From JBQTIQ01 sp052387955 (lineage in GTDB: Bacteria; Actinomycetota; Acidimicrobiia; Acidimicrobiales; JACDCH01), in NCBI GenBank assembly GCA_052387955.1, contig JBQTIQ010000060.1, forward strand, positions 1 to 52,758: a stretch of 52,758 bases of DNA. Direction: 5' to 3'. A program made the translations under genes and the position numbers. Positions 1-7,234 of the stretch are shown here, piece after piece. Every line of letters begins with the position of its first letter. The stretch's first letter is position 1. The notes under the pieces are model-generated. The model searched no databases, was not told the origin of the DNA, and worked only from the letters and a program-made list of their open reading frames with translations.

Positions 1-185
1 ACGCACTCGGTGTTCTTCGCGGCCACCGGCCGGCGCGGCCGCTCGGGTGATTCCCCGGCCTGATGTTCGAGCACCACCCGCTTCACGGTCTTGTGTGTCG
101 TCCCGCAGAGCGCAGCCGCTCCACGGAAGGTCCCCACCTGCTCAAAGGCGGCGACTATGTCCATACGTTCCCTCGCTGACTTCAA
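1..185 (-). CDS. IS21-family transposase (IstA-like), N-terminal part, cut by window edge
   Basis: The leftward frame reads LKSARERMDIVAAFEQVG and continues with GTTHKTVKRVV. This matches the helix-turn-helix N terminus of IS21-family transposases, which bind the element ends and perform DNA cutting and joining. The start is taken as TTG at 185, since family members usually begin a few residues before the MDIVAAF-like segment; ATG at 164 is the alternative. Only about 61 codons are present and the DDE catalytic core lies outside. The repeated GGGGACTTTC blocks at 270-313, just upstream of the gene, are what an IS21 end looks like. Family assignment is by motif recognition. Confidence 0.72.
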   Translation of the reverse strand, partial: MKSARERMDIVAAFEQVGTFRGAAALCGTTHKTVKRVVLEHQAGESPERPRRPVAAKNTEC

Positions 186-269
186 TGGTGACGTCCCCTG
201 GGTCGGTCCGGTGCTGGCTCGCACCGACACCGTCACCGCCCAGGGACACCCACCGCGGATCACATCAAC

Positions 270-313
270 GCGGGGACTTTCGCTGGCCATACGCGGGGAC
301 TTTCACATGGCCA
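270..313. repeat. Terminal repeats of the IS21-type element
   Basis: The block GCGGGGACTTTC followed by a TGGCCA motif occurs twice with a 23-nt period (from 270 and from 293). IS21 family ends carry multiple such transposase-binding repeats. The element boundary is placed near the CA at 312-313. The partner end and the target duplication are outside the window. Confidence 0.6.
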
Positions 314-493
314 CGGACAGCTCAGGAGGCCCCGACGACCACGCCGTCGACGACGGCGCCGGCGGCCCCGGAGGAGACGGCTCCCCCCGCCGAGGGCGAG
401 GCGACCCCCGACGATGCCACCGAACGAGACCGGGCCGACTGCCCCCACGGCGAACGCGACGACGCCTCGGAGAGCAGCGGCACCGCTTCGTGA
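314..493 (+). pseudogene. 3' remnant of a gene truncated by the IS21 insertion
   Basis: From the IS end a rightward frame runs to TGA at 491-493. Its translation is Thr/Pro/Glu-rich (TTTPSTTAPAAPEETAPP) and then turns polar and acidic (DRADCPHGERDDASESSG). That composition resembles the disordered tail of a secreted or surface protein, unlike the Arg-rich products of the other frames. No start or ribosome site lies between the IS end and this frame, so it is best read as the 3' end of a host gene whose 5' part lies beyond the insertion. Function is unknown. Confidence 0.42.
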
Positions 494-592
494 CCACGGC
501 GGCGCCCGGGCATCTGCTCCGGGCGCCGCCCGAGGCGGCGAGTGCTCTCATGGCTGCTGCGGCGCTGCCCTCGACGCCGGCTCAGTGTCCCC

Positions 593-677
593 GTGGGGCT
601 GCGCCCCACACCCATCGCCCCCGGGCGAACTGGCGCTCGCGCCGTCGGCCTGAAGCGCTCGCTGGGCTCGCACTTCA
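593..677 (-). repeat. Family A dispersed repeat, copy A1
   Basis: Read leftward, this copy begins at the TGA stop of the PepSY gene (677-675), runs through GAGCGCTTCAGGCCGA and GAGCGCCAG blocks, and ends in a perfect hairpin GTGGGGC-gca-GCCCCAC (609-593). It fills the gap after the gene and probably forms the 3' end of its transcript. Confidence 0.7.
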
Positions 678-998
678 GTCGTCGCCGGGCCCGTCGTCGG
701 AATCGGCTTCGGCGACGACCACCTCGAAGGACTCGTCGAGCTGCACGTCGACCTCCTGCCCATCGGGCATCGTCACCTCGATCTCGTAGTAGCTCTCCTC
801 GTCGCCGACCTCGGAGCCCGTCACCCGGCCCGCACCGGTGTGGGCCAGAGCGGCAGTCGAAGCCTGCTCCAGGGCGGCACCGGTGATGGCCTCCTCGGTG
901 GCCTCGTCGTCCCCGCCACCGGCGGCGGCGATGCCGGTGGCAGCACCGACGGCGCAGGCCGCTGCGGCGGCGGCGATGGCAATGGTGCGTCCGCGCAT
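675..998 (-). CDS. Secreted PepSY-domain protein
   Basis: A 107-residue protein. Residues 1 to about 26 form a signal peptide with an Ala-rich hydrophobic core. The rest is one PepSY-like unit: a helix (about 36-52) followed by strands containing YYEIEVTMPDGQEVDVQLD, then an acidic tail. PepSY proteins are secreted or membrane-attached modulators, often of peptidases, and commonly sit beside two-component systems. The ATG at 998 follows a strong AGGAGG site. About 60 nt upstream is a CTGAACC direct repeat like those in front of the response regulator at 2104, so it is probably a regulon member. The stop codon coincides with the start of a dispersed repeat. Confidence 0.8.
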   Translation of the reverse strand: MRGRTIAIAAAAAACAVGAATGIAAAGGGDDEATEEAITGAALEQASTAALAHTGAGRVTGSEVGDEESYYEIEVTMPDGQEVDVQLDESFEVVVAEADSDDGPGDD

Positions 999-1059
999 GA
1001 TGTCCTCCTGTGTCCTCGGCCCGGGGGTGGACCGTCGGGACGAGCATGCGCAAACGAGG

Positions 1060-1077
1060 CTGAACCTCGGCTGACCG
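1060..1077. promoter_or_regulatory. Probable response-regulator site upstream of the PepSY gene
   Basis: CTGAACC at 1060 and CTGACCG at 1071 form a direct repeat with an 11-nt period, one helical turn, the spacing typical of OmpR-family regulators. It matches the half-sites found at 1989-2046. Confidence 0.45.
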
Positions 1078-1092
1078 GCCCCGGACCGAACC

Positions 1093-1938
1093 TCAGAGGC
1101 CAGTCTGGTAGTCGACGAGCTCGATCCCGCCCTCTCCGCCGGCCGTCACCACCGAGCGGATGAGGCCGACACCGGGGGCAAAGGACTTCTGCTCGACGGT
1201 CTCCGGCTCCAGGGGCGTCCATTCCTCGGTCACGCGTACGTCACCGAAGGTGCCGAACCGGACGGTGGCGGAGGCTCCGACCTGGAGCACCTCGGCCATG
1301 TCCTCGGCCTCACCGGGGTAGAACTCCTGGCGGTAGGCGTCCCCGACGGCGGCGGTAGCGGGCATCACGATGCCGGCCTGGGCGCCGTCGACGCCGGCCT
1401 CGAACGACCCGGCGGTGCTTACGAGCTTGCCATCCTCGAAGTCCTTGACGTCCTCTCCGAGGTACCACACGTTGCCGTCGCGGTCCTGGGCGAACCAGTC
1501 GTAGGTGTCCTCCACGATCTCGCCGCCGATGGTCACGGTGTCGCGTACCACCACCGCCGAGATCCCCATGATCTGGCGCCGCTGCGGGGTAACGAAGACC
1601 TCGACCCGTTCCGGTTCGCCGTCCGACTCACCCTCGTAGACCCATCTCGACCCTGGAGCCAGCGGCATGTACGGGTTGTCGATCCGGTCGACGAAGTCTG
1701 CGGGGTCGATGTCGGGTTCGTAGCGACCGCCGTCACCGGGGTCGACCACCGGGGGCGACGCCGAGGCGGCGGCCGAGGAAGACGACGCCACCGGTCGGCT
1801 GGTCCCGTTGCCACAACCGGCCGAGACCGTGGCCAGCACCGCGAGCGCGGCCACCATGGCCAGCCATCGGCGGCTGGCCGTGGTGCTCGGCGGGCGGTGA
1901 GAGGGTCGCTCCTGGGTGCGGCCTTGGAGTGAGGTCAT
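1093..1938 (-). CDS. Putative lipoprotein of unknown function
   Basis: A 281-residue protein with an Arg-rich N terminus, a hydrophobic stretch (about 26-40) and a lipobox ending at Cys42 (VSAGC), so it should be lipid-anchored outside the membrane. A Ser/Ala-rich linker (about 50-65) leads to a domain starting NPYMPLAPGSRWVYEG, a segment seen in several uncharacterised exported actinobacterial proteins; the rest looks beta-rich. It is divergent from the response regulator at 2104 and shares with it a 165-nt intergenic region containing four TGAAC half-sites. Co-regulation or a sensing role with the two-component system is inferred. The start ATG at 1938 follows GAAAGG. Confidence 0.75.
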   Translation of the reverse strand: MTSLQGRTQERPSHRPPSTTASRRWLAMVAALAVLATVSAGCGNGTSRPVASSSSAAASASPPVVDPGDGGRYEPDIDPADFVDRIDNPYMPLAPGSRWVYEGESDGEPERVEVFVTPQRRQIMGISAVVVRDTVTIGGEIVEDTYDWFAQDRDGNVWYLGEDVKDFEDGKLVSTAGSFEAGVDGAQAGIVMPATAAVGDAYRQEFYPGEAEDMAEVLQVGASATVRFGTFGDVRVTEEWTPLEPETVEQKSFAPGVGLIRSVVTAGGEGGIELVDYQTGL

Positions 1939-1988
1939 GGTCGTGCCTTTCGCTTGCAGCTGAGGAGCCGACCATGCCCGTGGCGTCC

Positions 1989-2046
1989 TGAACGGCCGTT
2001 GAACGGTCCCCGACGGCCGTGGTCGGGTGGTTCAGCGCCGGTTCAG
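1989..2046. promoter_or_regulatory. Operator with two pairs of 11-nt-spaced half-sites
   Basis: TGAACGG occurs at 1989 and 2000. GGTTCAG, the same core on the other strand, occurs at 2029 and 2040. Each pair has an 11-nt period, and the two pairs face opposite ways between the divergent lipoprotein and response-regulator genes. This suggests autoregulation by the OmpR-type regulator. Confidence 0.55.
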
Positions 2047-2103
2047 CCGAGCGCGGCCACGATGGGCCGTCACCGCCACACACTGGGGGCGAGTGAAGGC
2101 GCC

Positions 2104-2775
2104 ATGAAGCTGCTGCTGATCGAGGACGACCGCAAGATCGCCACCGCGGTGAAGCGCGGGCTGCAGGCCGAGGGGTTCGCGGTCGAGGTCGCCTACGACG
2201 GCGAGGTCGGGCTGTGGCAGGCCACCGAGGGCGCCTATGACCTGATCGTGCTGGACATCCTGCTGCCAGGGCGCAACGGCTACCAGGTCTGTGCTGCGCT
2301 CCGGGAGGCCGGGATCTGGTCGCCGATCCTGGTCCTCACCGCCAAGGATGGTGACCTCGACGAGGCCGAGGCGCTCGACACCGGCGCCGATGACTACCTC
2401 ACGAAACCGTTCTCGTTCCCGGTCCTGGTGGCCCGTGTGCGCGCCCTGCTACGCCGCTGCGGCGGTAGGGACCCGGCACCGGTGGTGGTGGGCGACCTCC
2501 GCATCGACCCCGGACAACGAAGGTCGTGGCGGGGCGAGGACGAGCTCGCCCTCACTGCTCGAGAGTTCGACATCCTCGAGTTCCTGGTGCGCCGGGCCGG
2601 CCAGGTCCTGTCCAAGCGCGAGATCCTGGCCGGGGTGTGGGACTACGACTTCGACGGCGACCCCAACATCGTCGAGGTCTACGTGCGCCGGCTCCGGTTG
2701 AAGATCGACGAGCCCTTCGGCCGGCGCACCCTCGAGACGGTGCGGGGCGCCGGCTATCGAGTGGGGTGCGAGTGA
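2104..2775 (+). CDS. OmpR/PhoB-family response regulator
   Basis: A 223-residue two-domain regulator. The receiver (1 to about 118) has the acidic pocket (LLIEDD), the phosphoacceptor Asp in LIVLDILLPG (about residue 51) and the conserved Lys in DDYLTKPFSF. The C-terminal winged helix (about 125-222) has LTAREFDILEFLVRRAGQ, the WDYDFDGDPNIVEVYVRRLR recognition region and a GAGYRV end. The ATG at 2104 follows GAAGG; a longer frame to 1954 exists, but it would start outside the receiver fold. The cognate kinase starts at 2864. The two genes are separated by a family A repeat rather than overlapping, so the repeat may tune kinase expression. Confidence 0.93.
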   Translation: MKLLLIEDDRKIATAVKRGLQAEGFAVEVAYDGEVGLWQATEGAYDLIVLDILLPGRNGYQVCAALREAGIWSPILVLTAKDGDLDEAEALDTGADDYLTKPFSFPVLVARVRALLRRCGGRDPAPVVVGDLRIDPGQRRSWRGEDELALTAREFDILEFLVRRAGQVLSKREILAGVWDYDFDGDPNIVEVYVRRLRLKIDEPFGRRTLETVRGAGYRVGCE

Positions 2776-2857
2776 AACGAGCGCCCCGAGGCGACGGCGT
2801 GACCGCCAGCTCGCCCGGCGGCGATGGGCGTGCGGCGCAGCGCCGCGGGAACGTGCT
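2773..2857 (+). repeat. Family A dispersed repeat, copy A2
   Basis: It begins with the TGA stop of the response regulator and contains GCCAGCTCGCCCGGCGGCGA followed by a hairpin at 2832-2846 (GCGGCG-cag-CGCCGC). The stem sequence differs from A1, but pairing is retained. Confidence 0.6.
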
Positions 2858-2863
2858 GCCCTG

Positions 2864-4297
2864 ATGGCTCGAGCGGCGCGCGGGACTTCGACTCCCGAGC
2901 ACCCGGGCCGCCGACGGTTTGCGTCGGTGCGGGCCCGTGTCACCGCTACCGCCACGCTCGCCCTCCTGGGCGTGCTGGTGGCGGTGGGCGCCGGCCTCGT
3001 CGTGGCCCAACGCCGTCTGCTCACCGACGGGCTCGAGGACACCCTGGCCGACAGCGCCGACTTCCTGGCGGCGGCGGTGGCGGCCGGCGACGTACCCGAG
3101 GAGATCGGCGGCCTGGGCGACGACGACACCCGGGCACAGGTCGTCACCGCCGACGGCACCGTGGTGGCGTCGACCCCGAACCTGGCCGGCGCTGGGCCCA
3201 TCGACGGAGCACCCCCCACCGGCCGGGCCGAGATCGTGCGGACGGTCGAGGACCTGGATGGCGAGGCTGACTACCGCGTGCTGTCGCGCACCGTCCGGGG
3301 GCCGAGTGGGCCAACGGTGGTGCACGTGGCGTCGAGCCTCGACGACATCGACGACAGCGCTCGGACGTTGGCCCTCTCCCTCACGGTGGCCGTGCCCCTC
3401 GCCGCCACTGCGCTGGCGTTGCTGGTCTGGCGCCTGGTCGGCCGCACGCTCGGGCCGGTCGAGGCCATCCGGCGCGAGGTCGCCGGCCTCGACGGCCGGG
3501 ACCTGCAGGTCCGGGTGCCCGAGCCGGGGACCGGCGACGAGATCGACCGGTTGGCCCGGACGATGAACGCGATGCTCGGGCGGGTCGAGGACGCCGTCGG
3601 TTGTCAGCGCCGCTTCGTCGCCGACGCCTCCCACGAGCTGCGCAGCCCCCTGACCCGCATCCGCGCCGAACTGGAAGTCGACCTGGCCCACACCGACGGC
3701 GCCGACCTGGCGGCCACCCACCGCAGCGTGCTCGAAGAGGCGACGTCGCTGCAACGGCTGCTCGAGGACCTCCTGCACCTCGCCCGTAGCGATGCCGGCG
3801 CCCCCGGCGGGCCCTGGAGCCCGGTCGACCTCGACGAGATCGTGCTCCGCCAGGCCCGGACGATCCGGGCTGGTGGCGACGTCGCCGTCGACCTCAGTGG
3901 GGTGACCGCGGCCCGGGTGCAGGGTGACCCCGCACAGCTCGCCCGCGCCATCGCCAACGTCACCGACAACGCCGTCCGGCACGCGGCTTCGTCGGTGGCG
4001 TTGACCGTGTCCGAGGGCCACGGCGGCGCCGTGGTGACGATCAGCGACGACGGCCCGGGCATACCTGCGGCGGACAGAGAACGCGTCTTCGAGCGCTTCA
4101 CCCGCCTCGACGACGCCCGCAGCCGTGACGCCGGCGGTACCGGCCTGGGGCTGGCCATCGCCCGCGACATCGTCCACGCCCACCACGGGACCATCGTCGT
4201 CGATGCCGACCACACTGCCGGCGCCCGCTTCGTCATCGTCATCCCTGGCGACGGTGTCGCTAGATCTGCTCGGTCCCGAGAAGGCTTGAGGTTGTGA
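2864..4297 (+). CDS. Sensor histidine kinase
   Basis: A 477-residue membrane kinase and the partner of the regulator at 2104. A first membrane segment (about 28-48) and a second (about 168-188) flank an extracytoplasmic region of roughly 120 residues. A HAMP linker follows (about 190-243), then the H-box FVADASHELRSPLTRIRAEL (His about 256), the N-box NVTDNAVRHA, the G1 box DDGPGIP, FERF and the G2 box GGTGLGLAIARDI. The natural end of the fold is about VIVIPGDG. The last 12 residues (ARSARSREGLRL) and the stop codon are encoded by the dispersed repeat that begins near 4258. Start is ATG at 2864; downstream GTG/ATG starts are possible. Confidence 0.92.
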   Translation: MARAARGTSTPEHPGRRRFASVRARVTATATLALLGVLVAVGAGLVVAQRRLLTDGLEDTLADSADFLAAAVAAGDVPEEIGGLGDDDTRAQVVTADGTVVASTPNLAGAGPIDGAPPTGRAEIVRTVEDLDGEADYRVLSRTVRGPSGPTVVHVASSLDDIDDSARTLALSLTVAVPLAATALALLVWRLVGRTLGPVEAIRREVAGLDGRDLQVRVPEPGTGDEIDRLARTMNAMLGRVEDAVGCQRRFVADASHELRSPLTRIRAELEVDLAHTDGADLAATHRSVLEEATSLQRLLEDLLHLARSDAGAPGGPWSPVDLDEIVLRQARTIRAGGDVAVDLSGVTAARVQGDPAQLARAIANVTDNAVRHAASSVALTVSEGHGGAVVTISDDGPGIPAADRERVFERFTRLDDARSRDAGGTGLGLAIARDIVHAHHGTIVVDADHTAGARFVIVIPGDGVARSARSREGLRL

Positions 4298-4382
4298 CCA
4301 GTTCCGGGACCGAGCGGATGCCGACCGAGCGACCGCCAGGGAGCCGGGCGGCGATGGGGGCCGGGGGGCGCAGCCCGCCAGC
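4258..4382 (+). repeat. Family A extended repeat, copy A3
   Basis: It has two parts. The first is a hairpin with a 10-bp stem CTCGGTCCCG / CGGGACCGAG (from 4270). The second is the family A core (GAGCCGGGCGGCGATGGGG, then a GGGGGGCGCAGCCC hairpin). The copy at 32802-32934 matches with only a few substitutions. Its 5' end overlaps the kinase gene. Confidence 0.8.
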
Positions 4383-4453
4383 TAGCGACTGGCCTGGGTC
4401 CCAGCGTTCGCGGTCCACGTCCACCCCTGCCCTGGAATGGCCGTGACCGATGA

Positions 4454-4661
4454 CGCGAGCGCCGCAGCGCCAGCGGAGGCTCGGTCGACCCCGGCCTGCG
4501 TGGCCGGGGAACGCACCTAGCCAGGTGCGGTCACGAGCGGCCTGCGTGGCCGGGGAACGCAGCCAAGAACGCGAGGTGGTGCTTCCGGGCACCGGTGCGA
4601 GCACCGGAGCGCCAGCGGAGGTGCGGTCACGAGCGGCCTGCGTGGCCGGGGAACGCAGCCA
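4454..4661 (+). repeat. Family B repeat, three copies
   Basis: The core GGCCTGCGTGGCCGGGGAAC occurs three times. The second and third copies share an exact 42-bp segment (4524-4565 and 4620-4661), and GCGCCAGCGGAGG precedes copies 1 and 3. Copy 1 can fold CCCCGGCC-tgcgt-GGCCGGGG. With A3, this fills the 385-nt gap 4298-4682, where I see no gene. The block ends just before the promoter of the next gene. Confidence 0.8.
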
Positions 4662-4669
4662 GCCTCGCC

Positions 4670-4675
4670 TACGTT
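4670..4675 (+). promoter_or_regulatory. Putative -10 box of a leaderless transcript
   Basis: TACGTT fits TANNNT and lies 7 nt before the GTG start at 4683, with no Shine-Dalgarno in between. The transcript probably starts at or near the GTG. Confidence 0.45.
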
Positions 4676-4682
4676 CGGCCCG

Positions 4683-6578
4683 GTGGGGCACGGACGCCAG
4701 GGGGTGGGGGTGCTGGCGGGCCTGGCGCCGGCCGTCGTGCTGCTCGCCGATCCGGCCGGCTGGTACCCGTTCGGCCCGCTCAAGTGGGCGGCGGTCTCGG
4801 TGCTGGTGCCCGCCGGGCTGGCGCTGGTGTGGTCCCGACATCCGGTACGCACGTGGCGGTGGCCGACCTTGGCCGCCGCCGCGCTGGTGGGGACGATGGC
4901 GGTGGCCGCGAGCGTCGGCGCCGACCCGCTCTACGCCTGGACCGGCACTCCCGAACGCCGCTTCGGCGTGCTCACGTGGTTGCTGTGCCTCGGGGCCCTT
5001 GTCGGGGGGCAGTCCCTCGACCCGGAGGACGACGGGCCGACGATGGCAACCGGGTTGGCCGTCGCGGGGCTCGGTCTCGGGCTGGTGGCGACGGCCGAGG
5101 CCCTCGGCTGGGAACCGTCAGTGCTCGCGGTCGACGACCGCCTGACCGCCGCCCTGGGGTCGGCGGCCTATCTCGGCGCCGCCGCGGCGCTGTTGCTCCC
5201 GGCCGTCGTCGGCATCGCCCTCGACGCCGGGCTGTCCCGACGGCTGCGAGCCGTTGCCGCCGCCGCCGTGGTGCCACTGGTGGTGGCGCTGGTCGGGTCG
5301 GGGGCTCGGGCGGCGTGGTTCGGTACCGCGGCGGCGGCCACGGTCGCGCTCGTGGCCCGGCGTCACCGGCTTCGACTTCGTCGCACCCTGGCGGTCGCAG
5401 CCGGAGCCGGGGCGGCACTGGTGCTCACCCTGGTCTTCGTCCTCAGCCCCGCCGGCTCGCGTCTGGGATCGACCTTCGATCGCGATGCCGCCGGCGGGCG
5501 TAGCCGGCTCGACGAATGGGCCGTGGCCCTCCGGGTGATCGGCGACCATGCGCCGCTGGGGGTGGGACCGGAGGGGTACCGGGTGTCGTTCGCTCGAAGC
5601 GTCGACGAAGGCTACGAGCGGGCGCATGGCCGTGACCCGCTGCCCGACCGGGCCCACTCGGCCCTCCTCGACGTCGCCGTCACCGGCGGTGTCGGGGCCG
5701 TGGCCGCCTGGTCCGTGTTCCTGGCTGCCGTCGGGGCCGCGGCCTTCCGGGCGTTGCGGTCGGAGCGAGCCTGGGTGGCCGGCCTCGGCGCCGCCCTGGT
5801 CGCCCACGGGGCGGCGTCGCTGCTGTTGTTCCCGACCGTCGAGTTGGAGCCGCTGGCGTGGTTGCTCGGGGGGCTGCTGGTGGCGGCAGCACGGGGGCCG
5901 GGTCGGCCGTCCCGGGAGATAGTGGCGCCCCGGGTCGTCCCTGCAGTCCTTGCCGCGGTGGCGGTGGTGGCCCTGGTGGCGGGAGGCGTCGAGCTGGTCG
6001 CTGACCGGCACGCCCGTACCGCGGCGGCGGCGTTGCGCCGCGGCGATGCCACGCGGGCGGCGCGGGAAGCGGCCGCCGCCGCCGGGCTCCGCCCCGACGT
6101 GGCCCGCTACCACCTGCTCGAGGCGCGGGCCGCGGTAGCCGCCGATCAGGGCACCCTGGCTGGCCTGGCCGCCGTGGACCGGGCGCTCGTTCTGTCCCCG
6201 GGCGACCCGATCGTCCTGCGGGCGCGGGCCGGCCTGCTCGTCGATCGTGTCCGTGCCACCCGCGTGCCGGCGCATGCCGCCGCCGCCCGCTCCGAGATCA
6301 CCCGGCTCCTGCAGGACGATCCGTTCAACGGCGACCTCTGGCTCCAGGCCGGCGCCGCCGCCGAGCTCGAGGGCGACGAGGCCGGCGCCGAGGGCGCGTG
6401 GTCGAGGGCTGAGCGCCTGGCGCCCCGGAGCCCGGCGCCGGGCGTCAACCTGGCCCTTCTCTACCTGGCCCAGGGGCGTTGGAGCGAGGCAGAAGCCGCC
6501 CTGGACCGGGCGGGCGCCATCGCCCCGGAGGACCCCCGGGTCGCCACCGCCCGACGGGCGCTGGACGAGGCTCGATGA
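4683..6578 (+). CDS. O-antigen-ligase-like membrane protein with TPR region
   Basis: A 631-residue protein. Residues 1 to about 440 hold around twelve hydrophobic segments and the extracytoplasmic signature of the O-antigen ligase/polymerase (Wzy/WaaL) superfamily (SRLDEWAVALRVIGDHAPLG, then DRAHSALLDVAVTGGVGA). Residues about 445-631 form soluble TPR-like helices rich in Ala and Arg. Such proteins join or polymerise lipid-linked sugars, or modify glycoproteins, at the outer face of the membrane; the substrate here is unknown. The start is GTG at 4683, directly behind a TANNNT box. The last codons overlap the start of the sigma factor gene (ATGA), so the two are translationally coupled, which is unusual for a ligase. 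Confidence 0.8.
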   Translation: MGHGRQGVGVLAGLAPAVVLLADPAGWYPFGPLKWAAVSVLVPAGLALVWSRHPVRTWRWPTLAAAALVGTMAVAASVGADPLYAWTGTPERRFGVLTWLLCLGALVGGQSLDPEDDGPTMATGLAVAGLGLGLVATAEALGWEPSVLAVDDRLTAALGSAAYLGAAAALLLPAVVGIALDAGLSRRLRAVAAAAVVPLVVALVGSGARAAWFGTAAAATVALVARRHRLRLRRTLAVAAGAGAALVLTLVFVLSPAGSRLGSTFDRDAAGGRSRLDEWAVALRVIGDHAPLGVGPEGYRVSFARSVDEGYERAHGRDPLPDRAHSALLDVAVTGGVGAVAAWSVFLAAVGAAAFRALRSERAWVAGLGAALVAHGAASLLLFPTVELEPLAWLLGGLLVAAARGPGRPSREIVAPRVVPAVLAAVAVVALVAGGVELVADRHARTAAAALRRGDATRAAREAAAAAGLRPDVARYHLLEARAAVAADQGTLAGLAAVDRALVLSPGDPIVLRARAGLLVDRVRATRVPAHAAAARSEITRLLQDDPFNGDLWLQAGAAAELEGDEAGAEGAWSRAERLAPRSPAPGVNLALLYLAQGRWSEAEAALDRAGAIAPEDPRVATARRALDEAR

Positions 6579-7234
6579 TGGAACGATCCGATGACTCCGG
6601 GCGTCATCAGGGCATGGATCTCCCGCTACCGGTCCTCGGCTCGCTCCGGGACGACCGATCGGCCTGGGCCGTGCCGCCACCGCCGGAGGGCGGTGGTGCC
6701 GCCCCCGCCGAGCCCGCCCGCGCCCGGGAGGTCGCCGAGCTCGTCACGGTGGACGGGGTGGCCTTCGCCGGCTTCTACCGCCGTACCCGGCCCTCGGTCG
6801 CCCGGGCATTGGCCCTGAGCCTGGGCGACGCCGACCTTGCCGCCGAGGCCACCGACGAGGCCATGGCCCGTGCCTACGAGCGTTGGCCGGCCGTGTCGGG
6901 CTACGACCGGCCCGAGGCGTGGGTGTACCGGGTGGCGTCCAACTGGGCGCGATCGGTCGTCCGGCGCCGGCTCCGTAGCCCCCACCGCTTCTATGAGCCC
7001 CGGGAGCCCGACAACGCCGTCGTCGGCGACCCCGCCGTCGACGCCGCACTGGCCGAGCTCAGCGTGGACCATCGCAGCGTCGTCGTGTGCCGCTATTTGC
7101 TGGGGTGGCCCGTAGCCGACATCGCCACCGCCCTGGGCGTGCGAGAAGGCACCGTCAAGAGCCGTCTGCACCGCGCCACCCAGCTCCTCCAGACCCGCCT
7201 CGACCACCTTCGCCCTCGGGAGCAGCAGCCGTGA
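6575..7234 (+). CDS. ECF-type RNA polymerase sigma factor
   Basis: A 219-residue sigma-70-family protein of the extracytoplasmic-function type. A poorly conserved N-terminal extension (about 1-60) precedes region 2 (FYRRTRPSVARALALSLGDA through WVYRVASNWARSVVRRR). After a short linker, region 4 contains VVCRYLLGWPVADIATALGV and REGTVKSRLHRA. The start could be 6575, 6578 or the internal ATG at 6614. ATG 6575 overlaps the previous stop, as does the end with the next gene (GTGA at 7231-7234). The downstream product, a one-pass membrane protein with a cytoplasmic N terminus, is the likely anti-sigma partner. Confidence 0.9.
   Translation: MMERSDDSGRHQGMDLPLPVLGSLRDDRSAWAVPPPPEGGGAAPAEPARAREVAELVTVDGVAFAGFYRRTRPSVARALALSLGDADLAAEATDEAMARAYERWPAVSGYDRPEAWVYRVASNWARSVVRRRLRSPHRFYEPREPDNAVVGDPAVDAALAELSVDHRSVVVCRYLLGWPVADIATALGVREGTVKSRLHRATQLLQTRLDHLRPREQQP

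Noticed and set aside
2552..4213. A leftward frame opposite the response regulator and kinase
   Set aside because: The product is repetitive Gly/Arg/His-rich with no domain; the kinase motifs on the other strand are complete.
4524..4661. A CRISPR array in the triple repeat block
   Set aside because: Only three copies with unequal spacing and similar, non-spacer-like intervals; no cas genes in the window.
4450..5145. A rightward frame across the repeat block before the ligase gene
   Set aside because: The frame is made of repeated family B sequence and then an off-frame reading of the ligase gene; no start context or domain.
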